64,000 bases of DNA from NCBI RefSeq assembly GCF_003665065.1, contig NZ_RCHR01000005.1, forward strand, positions 62,001 through 126,000, in the 5' to 3' direction. A model generated the notes under the pieces. The model was not told the DNA's origin. It did not search any database and worked only from the letters and a program-made list of their open reading frames with translations. Numbering within the stretch: the stretch's first letter is position 1; every line of letters starts with the position of its first letter. The position numbers and the translations under genes are program-made. Shown here one piece after another: positions 14,836 through 24,124 of this stretch. The DNA is from Oceanobacillus piezotolerans. GTDB lineage: Bacteria > Bacillota > Bacilli > Bacillales > Amphibacillaceae.

Positions 14836-16782
14836 TTACTCTTTGTCAGGACTTAATTCTTGTCCCTTTACATAGCGGTATTGAGATACATCAACTGGTT
14901 TCCAATCTTCAGTTGGCTGGTGGAAGCGTAATAGATCTCCATTCAGCACTTTATCTGAGAGTTCCAGTTCATGGAGTACAAGTTCTTTCATCTCCAGCAT
15001 CTCATCTGTAGGCTCTTCAATTACTTCTTTTGTTTGATTATCATAGTAAATGTCATTTATAGAGCTGTATTCTGGTGTTATAAAGTCACCATTACGGAAA
15101 GGTACGTACTCCTTATGGTCCTTTGAAAACATATCTGATCCGAATAAAATATAGTCCTTTGCATCAATGCCAAGAATGTGAAGCATGGTAGGTACAACAT
15201 CAACCATTCCGCTATATTCATGATTAATTCCTTGGCCATCTACACCTGGAATTCGTATCATAAACGGTACACGCTGCAGCTCAGCATTTTTCAGTGGTGT
15301 AATTTCCTCGCCGATAATTTCAGACATTGCCTGATTATGATTATCAGAAATGCCATAGTGATCTCCGTAAATCATAATAATGGAATCCTCATATAATCCT
15401 GATTCTTTGAGGTCATTAAAGAATTGCTCTAATGATTCATCCAAATATCGAGCTGTCTGGAAATAACGGTCAACCGATTTATCTCCTGTTTCAGCTGGAG
15501 CAATTGTCGCATCTTCTTCATCGATCAAGTATGGATGGTGATGCGTTAATGTCATCATATGCGCGTAAAATGGCTGCTCCATGTTTTTTAGATAAGGCAT
15601 TGATTCTTCAAAGAATGGCTTATCTTTTAATCCATAATTAATAACTTGGTCTTCGCTCATATCGTAATAATCTTCATGGTAGAACTCATCTATTCCAAAG
15701 CTCTTGTAAATTTCATCACGGTTCCAGAAGGACTTTCCATCTCCATGGAAGATAGCGCTAGTATAACCTTGGGCTTGCCCAATAATATAAGGAAAGGCCT
15801 GATAGGTATTATTCCCTTTGGTTACAAAGGCGGACCCTTGTGGCAATCCATATAAGGAATTATCCATAATTAATTCTGCATCGGCTGTTTTTCCTTGCTC
15901 AGTCTGGTGGAAGAAATTATCAAAATACGTAAAATCCATAGATTCATCATTAACCAATGAATTTAAGAATGGCGTAACTTCTTCACCATGTAACTCATAG
16001 TCAATTAAGAAGGATTGGAAGGATTCCAAATGGATTTTAATGATGTTTTTTCCAGCACCTGCACCAAACAGCTCAGGATTTGGTTCTGCATATTTAGAAT
16101 TCGTATAGTTTTCTACAACAGTAATGTCGTCGCTATCGGCGAAAACTCGTTCGGTTGAAGATTTTGTACTTTGAATTGTATCGTAGACAATAAAATTATA
16201 TAATCCAAGATACTTCACTAAATAATTTCTATCAAACGTACGTTCAAGAAGCTGTGGACGGTCAGATTCTGCCAATCCAAGGTTTACAGCAAATACTAGA
16301 ATACCTGCAACAATAATCCCAGCTGGTTTCCATTTCTTCGTACGCTCTTGTGACCAATGGCTTTTGGTCTTATTATAAAGAAGGATAAGAATAATAAAAT
16401 CAATGGTGTATAAAAGGTCATGAGGGGACATTAGGTTAATAATGCTTCCACCTAAACTGCCAAAGTTATCAGTTTGCATTAAAGTTGCTAATGTAATGAA
16501 GTCACTATTGAAACGATAGAAAACAACATTTGCATAAAGAATAAAGCTAGATAACCCATAAATGACCATCATCCAAATTCCAGCACTTTTTCCTTTAGCA
16601 AATAGTGCTATACCTAACAGGATAAGACCTGAACTTAGTGGATTTAAGAATAATAGGAATTCCTGGATTTTATTACTTACACCTAAATCAAATTCAACGA
16701 CATATATTAAATACGTTTTTATCCAGAATAGAAATAGAGCGATCGCGAAGAACCCCATCTTCGTGGATATTATTTTCTTCAC
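14836..16782 (-). CDS. ltaS: Lipoteichoic acid synthase-family sulfatase
   Basis: About 648 residues: five membrane helices in the first ~210, then an extracellular sulfatase-type domain. It polymerises glycerol phosphate from phosphatidylglycerol onto a lipid anchor. Catalytic landmarks are present: the metal-binding glutamate in IKIHLESFQ, the nucleophilic threonine in QGKTADAE, and the metal ligands in IYGDHYGIS. Two GTG starts are possible; 16782 has AGAGG at the right distance, while 16791 overlaps it. Bacilli carry up to four LtaS paralogues (YflE, YfnI, YqgS, YvgJ), and which one this is cannot be settled. It is monocistronic. Confidence 0.93.
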   Translation of the reverse strand: MKKIISTKMGFFAIALFLFWIKTYLIYVVEFDLGVSNKIQEFLLFLNPLSSGLILLGIALFAKGKSAGIWMMVIYGLSSFILYANVVFYRFNSDFITLATLMQTDNFGSLGGSIINLMSPHDLLYTIDFIILILLYNKTKSHWSQERTKKWKPAGIIVAGILVFAVNLGLAESDRPQLLERTFDRNYLVKYLGLYNFIVYDTIQSTKSSTERVFADSDDITVVENYTNSKYAEPNPELFGAGAGKNIIKIHLESFQSFLIDYELHGEEVTPFLNSLVNDESMDFTYFDNFFHQTEQGKTADAELIMDNSLYGLPQGSAFVTKGNNTYQAFPYIIGQAQGYTSAIFHGDGKSFWNRDEIYKSFGIDEFYHEDYYDMSEDQVINYGLKDKPFFEESMPYLKNMEQPFYAHMMTLTHHHPYLIDEEDATIAPAETGDKSVDRYFQTARYLDESLEQFFNDLKESGLYEDSIIMIYGDHYGISDNHNQAMSEIIGEEITPLKNAELQRVPFMIRIPGVDGQGINHEYSGMVDVVPTMLHILGIDAKDYILFGSDMFSKDHKEYVPFRNGDFITPEYSSINDIYYDNQTKEVIEEPTDEMLEMKELVLHELELSDKVLNGDLLRFHQPTEDWKPVDVSQYRYVKGQELSPDKE

Positions 16783-16904
16783 TTTCTTCACCTCTGTAAA
16801 TTTAATGTAAATTTTTTGTATAGTACAAGGTAGTATTATAGACTATAAAAATAGGTGTAGTCAAAGTTAATATCTGGTTTCTTAATAAAAAAAATAGCTT
16901 TCTA

Positions 16905-16938
16905 AGAAAAAAACCCTATCAGAATAACTGATAGGGGC
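16905..16938 (-). terminator. Rho-independent terminator of the cwlC-like gene
   Basis: On the minus strand CCCTATCAG and CTGATAGGG pair and are followed by seven T and TC. Confidence 0.92.
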
Positions 16939-16948
16939 GTCTCTTAAA

Positions 16949-17746
16949 CTATTCAACTATAATAAAAGCGTCGACACCTGTATTGAGTACTTCTTGTAAT
17001 CGTTGTTCTGCATTTTCCCTTGTGTTAAAAGCGCCTGCTTGTACGCGATACCAGATCCGACCAGAAATAGTTGTTGTAATGACAAAGGCATCTATTCCTC
17101 TAGATTGAAGGAAAACTGCACGTTCATCAGCGTTGGTTTTGTCTGTAAAAGAACCTGCAATAACTTTATATAATGTTCCTGGTGGATTACTAGTTTGCTT
17201 CGGCTGCAAGTTAAATGCTCTTGAAATTCCATTTACATGACCTTGAGCGACATTTTGTCTCCAAGTGGATAGTTTCATCAAGGCAGCATCTTGTGAGTTA
17301 TCAATAAATCCATTCTCAGTTAAGACGGCTGGCATGGTTGTTTCACGTAAAACATGGAGATTTGCCTTTTTCTTTCCTCGGTTTGTTAATTGATTCACCT
17401 TGGCGATTTCCTCATGTAAAATATCTCTGTATCTAGCTGTTTGTGTCGCATCACTTAATGCGTCATGTATAAAGTCTTCATAACCTCTCGCTGTTCCGTT
17501 AAAGGCATTGCAGTGGATAGATACATAATAATCTGCTCCCCAGTTATTTGCCTCATTTGTCCGTTGTTGCAAGTCTTTTGTGCTGTCAGTTGTTCGGCTC
17601 ATCATGACGCTGACATTTTCATAGTTTGTCACTAGCAGGGAACGAATTCTAAGAGCGATATCTAAGTTGACATCTTTTTCTCTTAACCCATTTCCTAGTG
17701 CACCTGGATCTGTTCCTCCGTGTCCCGGATCTAAATAAAGTTTCAT
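16949..17746 (-). CDS. cwlC: N-acetylmuramoyl-L-alanine amidase with SPOR domain (CwlC-like)
   Basis: 265 residues. Residues 1-175 are an Amidase_3 zinc hydrolase: zinc ligands H9 (DPGHGG), E23 (LREKDVN) and H78 (SIHCNAF), with catalytic E144 (LTENGFIDN). Residues ~191-265 contain SPOR-type repeats (YKVIAGSFTDKTNADE and YRVQAGAFNTRENAEQ). There is no signal peptide. This is the architecture of CwlC, the SigK-controlled enzyme that lyses the mother cell at the end of sporulation. A phage endolysin has a similar layout, but no phage genes are near. The start is the ATG at 17746 behind GGAGGATGTATACGT. Confidence 0.88.
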   Translation of the reverse strand: MKLYLDPGHGGTDPGALGNGLREKDVNLDIALRIRSLLVTNYENVSVMMSRTTDSTKDLQQRTNEANNWGADYYVSIHCNAFNGTARGYEDFIHDALSDATQTARYRDILHEEIAKVNQLTNRGKKKANLHVLRETTMPAVLTENGFIDNSQDAALMKLSTWRQNVAQGHVNGISRAFNLQPKQTSNPPGTLYKVIAGSFTDKTNADERAVFLQSRGIDAFVITTTISGRIWYRVQAGAFNTRENAEQRLQEVLNTGVDAFIIVE

Positions 17747-17760
17747 ACGTATACATCCTC

Positions 17761-17838
17761 CTAAGTTTTTTTAGTAATAACTTGTCCTTCCGCTCTAATC
17801 ACAACATTTTGATTATCTATTGCTCCATAACTCCCCAC
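17761..17838 (-). CDS. Possible 25-residue peptide upstream of cwlC
   Basis: A frame opens at GTG (complement of 17836-17838), with AGAGG five bases upstream, and encodes GSYGAIDNQNVVIRAEGQ plus a short basic end before TAG at 17761. That stop overlaps the cwlC ribosome-binding site (CTTAGGAGGATG), an arrangement typical of coupled small genes. There is no ATG and no recognised family, so this remains a candidate. Confidence 0.35.
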   Translation of the reverse strand: MGSYGAIDNQNVVIRAEGQVITKKT

Positions 17839-18306
17839 TCCTTCCTCTGTTCACTTCTATAATCGAAATGGACATTAGGTAAGGGGGCATTTAAATATGA
17901 AATCAGAATATAGATATAGAAGGAGGTTACTACTAGAGTTCTAGAATAGGAGGGAAATATAGCACTAATCGTAGAGGTGAAATACAATTTCTTCTAACAC
18001 CTGTAAAATCTGGATAATTGGAACGTTAGTTTGACTTGCTGGACATCCCAACATACAATTCTTAATGTGTACTACTTCTCACAGAAGATACCCTGAAATG
18101 GACAGGCCATAGAATCTTTATTTCCTCGATCAGTCCATTATTAGGAATGGAAGATGCTGTATAAGTAGATGATTATATAAAAGTAACTAAAGATAAATAT
18201 AAACTGCTATAATTAGTGACTATAAGAAGCCTTGTTATAAAGAGAGTAACCATTCCTAAAAGGAAGGGATACTTATTAATATTAGATGTATATCAGAGGT
18301 GTAAAC
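17839..18306. other. Intergenic region upstream of the aromatic acid exporter gene
   Basis: Some 470 bp with no acceptable reading frame, no strong hairpin and no repeat that I recognise. It contains several GGAGG-like words (for example near 17920 and 17950) not followed by usable frames, possibly the remains of a decayed small gene. Confidence 0.35.
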
Positions 18307-19356
18307 ATGGAATTCAATATTGGTCCTAGAATGGTAAAAACAGGACTTGCAGCTGCTGTAACATTAATTATTACTGGCATGCTGAATCTAGAACTTGAAA
18401 TTGTTGCAGCAATTGCGTCTGTTCTGGCAATGCAACCGTCTATTATGCGCTCTTTTGAGTACATTAAAGAAGTCGTGATTTCAAATTTAATTGGCCTTGT
18501 TTTTTCTATTTTGGGGACTTTTTTACTTGGAAACCACCCATTATCTGTAGGGGCGGTAGTCATCATTTCCATAGCGATTAACATAAAGCTGGGATTAACT
18601 AAGACAGTTAGTTTAACAGTATTAACTATCATTACTCTTATGCTTTCCAGCGATGCCGGCCTTGATTTAGTGTATATTTACGAACGGCTCTCTCTAGTTG
18701 CTATCGGTGTCCTTTCAGCGTTTCTAGTAAATATTGCGGTGTTTCCCCCAAATCATCAAAAGATACTTTATGGCATGATTAAAGAGGCGGAGGAAAAGAT
18801 TAACTTCCTTATGCGCGTTTTACCTAGTAAAGCCATGAGTGTACCAAAGATAAAGGAAGAAGACAGGGAAATTGAAAAGCTTATCACAAAATCAAAAGAT
18901 TACTATGAAATTATCTCAGATGAACGCACAAGATTATTTATTCGAAATAAGCTTAACTTTTTAAGAAATATTATAATATACAAGCATATGATTCGAGTTA
19001 TACAGAAGCAATATACGTTGGTTATCCAATTAGAAAAAAATATAGAAGCTATTGAAAAGATATCAAGTGACCATCCTTACTTAATCAAGGAATTGGTTGC
19101 GGAAATAAACAGTTACAGTGAAAATGTGTTTTTAATGTATGAAGACAAGATTATACTGGATACCGATTTGCAAAAGGAAGCAAAAACAGCGATGCGTCTC
19201 ACCATTAATAATTTAATTGACGAGCTTCAAGGATCTGACTTTACAAGATGGAGTTATGTCTTTCCTGTTGCAAACGGCATTATTGAATTGTTCAATGAAC
19301 TGGAAAAGTTAGAGAAGCTAGTGAGGTTTAAGCAGTTAAAAGATACAAAACGTTAA
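18307..19356 (+). CDS. Aromatic acid exporter (ArAE/FUSC-like) family membrane protein
   Basis: 349 residues from ATG 18307, which follows AGAGGTGTAAAC; a frame extension back to 18286 has no site. Residues ~10-155 hold about six membrane helices beginning GPRMVKTGLAAAVTLIITGM, followed by a long helical cytoplasmic domain of about 190 charged residues. This is the arrangement of the Gram-positive ArAE_1 proteins such as YqjA of Bacillus subtilis. Substrates are unproven in bacilli; export of aromatic acids is inferred from distant relatives. It ends in a terminator and stands alone. Confidence 0.85.
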   Translation: MEFNIGPRMVKTGLAAAVTLIITGMLNLELEIVAAIASVLAMQPSIMRSFEYIKEVVISNLIGLVFSILGTFLLGNHPLSVGAVVIISIAINIKLGLTKTVSLTVLTIITLMLSSDAGLDLVYIYERLSLVAIGVLSAFLVNIAVFPPNHQKILYGMIKEAEEKINFLMRVLPSKAMSVPKIKEEDREIEKLITKSKDYYEIISDERTRLFIRNKLNFLRNIIIYKHMIRVIQKQYTLVIQLEKNIEAIEKISSDHPYLIKELVAEINSYSENVFLMYEDKIILDTDLQKEAKTAMRLTINNLIDELQGSDFTRWSYVFPVANGIIELFNELEKLEKLVRFKQLKDTKR

Positions 19357-19388
19357 AACAGCTGATTTTGAAAATCAGCTGTTTTTTT
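19356..19388 (+). terminator. Rho-independent terminator after the exporter gene
   Basis: AAACAGCTGATTTT and AAAATCAGCTGTTT pair perfectly and run into seven T. Confidence 0.95.
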
Positions 19389-19450
19389 GTATAAAAAGGG
19401 AGCCTTTTCAAATGCTATTATAGGAACATTTTGTATTAGGAGGATTTGAA

Positions 19451-19588
19451 ATGACAAACAAGGAACAGAAAAACAATCAATTTAAGGAAAATAAAAACAA
19501 TGGAGAAACTAGAAATGGGAGAAAGAGTCCATTTAAGAATAGTAATCCACATGGCGGAGAGACTCCGAATGAATATTTAGATAAGTAA
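19451..19588 (+). CDS. Small hydrophilic protein of unknown function
   Basis: 45 residues starting at ATG 19451 behind TTAGGAGGATTTGAA. The sequence is rich in Asn, Lys and Gly (KNNQFKENKNNGETRNGRKS) and ends GGETPNEYLDK; it has no hydrophobic segment and is probably disordered. The composition recalls minor SASPs, but no family match is evident. It is followed by repeat A copy 2. Confidence 0.65.
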   Translation: MTNKEQKNNQFKENKNNGETRNGRKSPFKNSNPHGGETPNEYLDK

Positions 19589-19623
19589 AAAGCTGGCTAA
19601 CGATGGAGAAAGTCATTAGAAGA

Positions 19624-19752
19624 AGAGAAGAGACTTGGGCAAAAGTGTTTTGACAAAAGGAAAACATGAACTTTGGCTAGCGGAGTATACCGCTACGGAA
19701 ATATTGAGCATTGTTCACCTTTTGATTCACACTTGTCCCAGATCTTCTTTTT
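19624..19752. repeat. Dispersed palindromic repeat A, copy 2
   Basis: Begins AAGAGACTTGGGCAAAAGTG and ends CACTTGTCCCAGATCTTCTT, so its ends are inverted copies, and it aligns along its length with the block at 971-1108. It separates two convergent genes, where it could also act as a terminator. Confidence 0.75.
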
Positions 19753-19796
19753 TTGTCTTTCTCAATGGATATATCTTTTCCATTTAAGCTCTGGCT

Positions 19797-20486
19797 TCAT
19801 ATTAGAATAGTAAGTAACCAAGGTGTCATCACACTAACCGCCATGGCACTAATGATCATTGCTATGGAACTAATAGACCCTTCTAAATCACTGCTTTCAA
19901 GTGCGGTAGCTGTACCAATCGCATGTGAGCTGCTTCCTAATGCAATTCCTTTACTTAAATGATGATGAATGCCTATGAATGTAAACACATACTTGCTAAG
20001 AACTCCTCCACTAATTCCTGCAATCATGACAAAAACAGCAGCGAGTGGCACAATTCCTCCGAGAGACTCTGTGATAGCCATCGAAACTGGGGTGGTTACT
20101 GATTTGGAACTAATGGTGTAGATAATCTCAGCATCAAAGCCAAAGCCTTTTGTTAACAAAACACCTGTCACCACTCCGAATAAGGATCCAACCAGCGTAC
20201 CACTAAGGATGGGTATTAACAGATTCTTTAAAACCATCCTTTCCTTGTAAAGTGGATAGGCTAATGCCACGACAGCTGGTCCTAATAGTTCACTAATCCA
20301 ATTTCCCCCTGACATATAGGTATCATAGGGAACGTTAGTAAGCAGTAATATTAAAATAATCAAGCATGTAGCTATTAATATTGGCAATGTAAATGGATAA
20401 TTATAGCGTTTATGAATTTTAATAGAGAATATGTATATAAGGATAGTTCCAATGATCGCAGGAACTGCAATAATGATGTTATTCAT
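19797..20486 (-). CDS. LrgB/CidB-family membrane protein
   Basis: 229 residues with about seven hydrophobic helices and the family motif VALAYPLYKERMVLKNLLIP; the GIHHHLSKGIALGSSSHAIG stretch near residue 175 is diagnostic. These proteins pair with LrgA/CidA and are linked to murein hydrolase export, programmed lysis and, more recently, pyruvate or acetate movement across the membrane. The ATG at 20486 overlaps the end of its partner gene by eight bases. Bacillus subtilis has two such pairs (YwbHG and YsbAB); the sequence alone does not tell me which is closer. Confidence 0.92.
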   Translation of the reverse strand: MNNIIIAVPAIIGTILIYIFSIKIHKRYNYPFTLPILIATCLIILILLLTNVPYDTYMSGGNWISELLGPAVVALAYPLYKERMVLKNLLIPILSGTLVGSLFGVVTGVLLTKGFGFDAEIIYTISSKSVTTPVSMAITESLGGIVPLAAVFVMIAGISGGVLSKYVFTFIGIHHHLSKGIALGSSSHAIGTATALESSDLEGSISSIAMIISAMAVSVMTPWLLTILI

Positions 20487-20853
20487 GCTGTTTAGCTTCC
20501 TTTCTTGTTGCGAGCCATTGACTGATTAGTCCCGAACTAATCATCACTATTATGGTGCTTATAATGGTTATGAGTACCAATATAATACCTCTCCCTTTAA
20601 AGAGATCGAAATAGTTCATAATTCCTACGGTGACAGGTATGAAAAAAAGAGTAAGGTGTTTATTCATCATCGCTGCTCCCGCCTCAATCCATTTAACCTT
20701 GATAACATTCGTTGCCAAAAGCAGAAATAGCAGTATCATACCAATGACACTACCAGGTATTAATAAGTTAAAAATAAATTGTATCCAATTTCCTATTTGA
20801 TAAAATGCATAAAGGATGATGATGTGGATAAAAATGAGGAAGATTTTTAACAA
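20479..20853 (-). CDS. LrgA/CidA-family membrane protein
   Basis: About 124 residues with four helices and the conserved motif NLLIPGSVIGMILLFLLLAT; LTLFFIPVTVGIMNYFDL follows. It is the small partner of the LrgB-like protein and resembles a holin in size and topology. The start is uncertain: TTG 20853 has GGAG nine bases upstream, while TTG 20868 opens the frame earlier without a site. No regulator gene (LytSR or CidR) is adjacent. Confidence 0.88.
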   Translation of the reverse strand: MLKIFLIFIHIIILYAFYQIGNWIQFIFNLLIPGSVIGMILLFLLLATNVIKVKWIEAGAAMMNKHLTLFFIPVTVGIMNYFDLFKGRGIILVLITIISTIIVMISSGLISQWLATRKEAKQHE

Positions 20854-21002
20854 GTTTTGCCACTCCAATATTGATTAATATCTCATTATTATACTAGAAC
20901 AAGTATTATATTCATAGGTGTTAAATTCCCTACTAAGTGACATGAAACCCTATAATTTCAACGTTTTTCGAGGGTATGCGTCAAGATTCCTGAGCCTTTT
21001 TA

Positions 21003-21064
21003 TTTACAAATTTACAAAACCTTTACATTTACAACATACAATTTTAATAATTATTGTCTATACT
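21003..21064 (+). promoter_or_regulatory. PhoP box and promoter of the pst operon
   Basis: Four copies of TTTACA lie at 21003, 21011, 21022 and 21028, the pair at 21011 and 21022 being 11 bp apart as in PhoP~P binding sites (TT-A-A repeats, 11-bp phase). A -10 element TATACT lies at 21059-21064 with no good -35, as expected for an activated promoter. The gene is therefore probably induced by phosphate starvation. Confidence 0.8.
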
Positions 21065-21131
21065 ATGTATTGTGAGCGAGAGAAAAGTTCGTTCAAAAAT
21101 TTATCTTGAAAATTGGGGAGGACAATTACTA

Positions 21132-22139
21132 ATGAATATCAAAAAGTTGCTTATGCTTCTTTTCGTAGCAGCTCTTGCAGTAATGCTAGTAGCTTGTGGC
21201 AGTGGAGCAGATGAAGAGAACACTGATGAAACAGAAGGTACTGAAGATACTTCTGGAGAAGAAGCTGGAGAAGAAAATGCAGAGGCTTCTGAAGAATTAG
21301 AAGGTAGTGTAGTAATTGACGGATCTGGTACAGTTTATCCATTAATGTCTAGATTAGCTGAAGAATATATGATTAACGAACAACCAAACGTATCTGTAGA
21401 AGTTAGCCGTGCAGGTACAAGTGCTGGATTTGAAAAATTCCTAGCAGAAAATGGAACTGATTTTAACGATGCTTCTCGTGTAATCAAAGAAGAAGAGCAA
21501 GCAAAAGCTGACGAACTTGGAATCGAAGTAATGGAAATTAAAGTAGCTTTAGATGGTTTAACAATTGTTACTAACCCAGAAAATGACTTTGCTAAGGAAC
21601 TTACTGCAGAAGAAGTTCAAGATATTTTCTTAGGTAATGTTACAAAATGGTCTGAAATCAATCCTGATTGGCCAGATGAAAAAATCCAAACTTATGGTCC
21701 AAACGAAAACCATGGTACTTATGAATTCTTCTATGAAGAAATCCTAGAAGAGCAAGATCTAGTAGGTGATATCGATCTTCAACAAGAATACTCAACTCTT
21801 GTAACTTTAATCTCTGAAGATAAAAATGCAATTGGTTTCTTCGGATTTGGTTACTATGATGCTAACCAAGACAAAGTACAAGCTGTAGGAATTGACTTTG
21901 GCGAAGGTGCTGTAGTTCCTTCTCTTGATACAATTGGAGAAGAAGGTCCATATGCTGACTACACTCGTCCAGTATTTACTTACTTGAATGTAAACAATGC
22001 TAAAGAAAAAGCTCAAGTTAAAAACTATGCTGAGTACGTAGCTGAAAGTGCAAATGAATTCGCTGGAGAAACTGGATTCGCTCCAATTCCTGAAGAAGAA
22101 GCTCAAGCACAATTAGAAGAAATTCAAGCAATTCAATAA
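21132..22139 (+). CDS. pstS: Phosphate-binding lipoprotein PstS
   Basis: 335 residues from ATG 21132 behind GGGGAGGACAATTACTA. A lipoprotein signal peptide ends at the lipobox LVAC (C22), followed by a Glu-rich linker to about residue 60. The phosphate-binding core has GSGTVYPLMSRLAEEY, the loop SRAGTSAGFEKF and NENHGTYEFF. It binds external phosphate and delivers it to PstCA. It is first in the operon. A strong hairpin follows the stop codon, which probably lets this gene be expressed above the transporter genes. Confidence 0.96.
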   Translation: MNIKKLLMLLFVAALAVMLVACGSGADEENTDETEGTEDTSGEEAGEENAEASEELEGSVVIDGSGTVYPLMSRLAEEYMINEQPNVSVEVSRAGTSAGFEKFLAENGTDFNDASRVIKEEEQAKADELGIEVMEIKVALDGLTIVTNPENDFAKELTAEEVQDIFLGNVTKWSEINPDWPDEKIQTYGPNENHGTYEFFYEEILEEQDLVGDIDLQQEYSTLVTLISEDKNAIGFFGFGYYDANQDKVQAVGIDFGEGAVVPSLDTIGEEGPYADYTRPVFTYLNVNNAKEKAQVKNYAEYVAESANEFAGETGFAPIPEEEAQAQLEEIQAIQ

Positions 22140-22169
22140 TAATAATTTAAGCCAATTTAAATAAGACTT

Positions 22170-22206
22170 CAATAAGATGGGGGCCCAGTATGCTCTCATC
22201 TTATTG
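22170..22206 (+). terminator. Hairpin between pstS and pstC (attenuator or mRNA stabiliser)
   Basis: CAATAAGATG and CATCTTATTG form a 10-bp perfect stem extended by GGGGC/GCTCT wobble pairs. No T-run follows, so some transcripts should read on into pstC. Confidence 0.7.
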
Positions 22207-22232
22207 TGAGTTTAAAAGGAGTGCTCCAAGAA

Positions 22233-23186
22233 ATGGCAAACAGCGATTCAAACAATAACACTGCTGTTAATGTCAGTGAAATGATTGCACAAAATAAGAA
22301 AAAGAAAAATCTATCTAATTTCACTGAGAAATCTGTCCCAGTTATTCTTTTTCTTCTTGCATCCATTACCGTTCTGACTACAATAGGAATTTTATATACA
22401 TTAATAACGGAGGCTATTCATTTCTTTATGGAAGTTCCGATTTGGGATTTCTTTACTGGAACAGAACTAAGACCTCTTAGTCAAAATCCAGAATTTGGTT
22501 TATTACCATTACTAAATGGTACTATTATTTCATCGGTTATTGCGATGCTTGTTGCAGGACCGATTGGTTTGATGTCTGCAATTTATTTAAGTGAATATGC
22601 ATCAGACAGAGTTCGAAGAGTATTAAAACCATTACTAGAAGTGTTGGCGGGTATTCCAACAATCGTTTATGGTTTCTTTGCGTTTACTTTTGTAACACCA
22701 ATAATTCGTGCAATTTGGCCTCAAGTGGAGGCTACTAATATTTTAAGTCCTGGACTTGTAATGGGAGTTATGATTATCCCAATGATTGCATCTCTATCAG
22801 AGGATGCGATGACTTCAGTTCCTAATGCGATGCGTGAAGGATCGCTGGCTATGGGAGCAACAAAGTTAGAAACAACCTTTAAAGTGGTAATTCCTGCTGC
22901 GTTTTCAGGAATCATTGCTTCATTTGTACTTGGAATATCTCGCGCAATTGGAGAAACAATGATTGTTACAATTGCAAGTGGAAGCTCCAAGAACTTTACC
23001 TTTGACATTACCGAATCTATGCAGACAATGACTGCATACATTGTTGAGGTTTCTGGTGGGGAAGCTGCTGCTGGAACAACGATATATTACAGCTTATATG
23101 CCGTGGCATTAACATTGTTTGTATTTACATTAATAATGAATTTACTTGCAAGATATGTCTCTCGTAAATTTAGGGAGGAATATTAA
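22233..23186 (+). CDS. pstC: Phosphate ABC transporter permease PstC
   Basis: 317 residues from ATG 22233, preceded by AAAAGGAGTGCTCCAAGAA; an earlier GTG at 22206 lies in the intergenic hairpin and is rejected. A ~40-residue cytoplasmic N-terminus is followed by six helices. The permease-ATPase contact (EAA) loop is REGSLAMGATKLETTFKVVI. The stop codon overlaps the pstA start (TAATG). With PstA it forms the membrane channel of the high-affinity phosphate importer. Confidence 0.96.
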   Translation: MANSDSNNNTAVNVSEMIAQNKKKKNLSNFTEKSVPVILFLLASITVLTTIGILYTLITEAIHFFMEVPIWDFFTGTELRPLSQNPEFGLLPLLNGTIISSVIAMLVAGPIGLMSAIYLSEYASDRVRRVLKPLLEVLAGIPTIVYGFFAFTFVTPIIRAIWPQVEATNILSPGLVMGVMIIPMIASLSEDAMTSVPNAMREGSLAMGATKLETTFKVVIPAAFSGIIASFVLGISRAIGETMIVTIASGSSKNFTFDITESMQTMTAYIVEVSGGEAAAGTTIYYSLYAVALTLFVFTLIMNLLARYVSRKFREEY

Positions 23187-24070
23187 TGGATAAGTTAGAA
23201 TCAATTAAGTCAAGTAGCAAAATGAACGCTCGTATACGTAAAAATTCAATTTGGAAATCGATATTCTTCCTCTCTACTCTTGTAGGTTTAGTTGTACTCG
23301 CAATTTTAATCGTAAGAGTATTAGGACAAGGCCTAGCATGGTTAGACTGGGATTTTCTAACTGGGAGACTCTCTACTAGTGCAGAACGTGCGGGTATAAT
23401 GGGTGCAATCCTTGGTACTGTCTGGGTTATGATTGTTGTAATTCCGGTAACACTAATTGTAGGTGTAGGGACAGCTATATACTTAGAGTTATACGCTAAG
23501 AAGGGTAAATTCCAATCCTTTATTGCAACAAACATTTCTAACCTAGCTGGGGTACCATCAATTGTGTATGGTTTATTAGGTCTAACCGTGTTTTCACGCT
23601 TGATGGGATTAGGAAATGCAGTTCTGGCTGGTGGGTTAACATTAGCATTGCTTGTACTACCTATTTTGATTGTTTCCGCTCAGGAAGCGCTGCGCGCAGT
23701 GCCTGGTTACTTGTCTGAAGCTTCTTTAGCAATGGGTGCTACTAAATGGCAGACAATAAGAAGAGTTGTTTTACCTGCTGCGATCCCTAGTATATTAACG
23801 GGTTCCATATTAGCATTGTCACGTGCCATTGGAGAAACAGCCCCTCTAACCGTGTTAGGAATTCCAGCATTATTAATTCCTTTCCCAAATGGTCTGTTTG
23901 ATACATTTACTGCATTGCCAATGCAGATCTACTATTGGACACTTGATTCATCATTAGTTGCAGAGTATGCGAACTTAGCCGCAGCTACAATTATTGTACT
24001 GTTGTTACTACTGTTCATATTAAATTCAGTAGCAATCTTTATCCGGAATAAATTCCAACAAAGGTATTAA
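23186..24070 (+). CDS. pstA: Phosphate ABC transporter permease PstA
   Basis: 294 residues with six helices and the EAA loop SEASLAMGATKWQTIRRVVL followed by GSILALSRAIGETAPL, both typical of PstA. It starts at ATG 23186, sharing a base with the pstC stop, behind AGGGAGGAATATTA. It is translationally coupled to pstC and 54 bases ahead of pstB. Confidence 0.96.
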   Translation: MDKLESIKSSSKMNARIRKNSIWKSIFFLSTLVGLVVLAILIVRVLGQGLAWLDWDFLTGRLSTSAERAGIMGAILGTVWVMIVVIPVTLIVGVGTAIYLELYAKKGKFQSFIATNISNLAGVPSIVYGLLGLTVFSRLMGLGNAVLAGGLTLALLVLPILIVSAQEALRAVPGYLSEASLAMGATKWQTIRRVVLPAAIPSILTGSILALSRAIGETAPLTVLGIPALLIPFPNGLFDTFTALPMQIYYWTLDSSLVAEYANLAAATIIVLLLLLFILNSVAIFIRNKFQQRY

Positions 24071-24124
24071 TCTCCTGATATAATAAAACAAATAGGTACA
24101 AGGCGAATTTTAAGGAGTGGAAAA

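Noticed and set aside
16949-17746. Phage endolysin origin of the amidase
   Set aside because: Amidase_3 plus SPOR without signal peptide fits CwlC, and there is no holin or other phage gene beside it.
19797-20853. Phage-type holin pair
   Set aside because: Both proteins match the chromosomal LrgA/LrgB families along their length and there is no prophage context.
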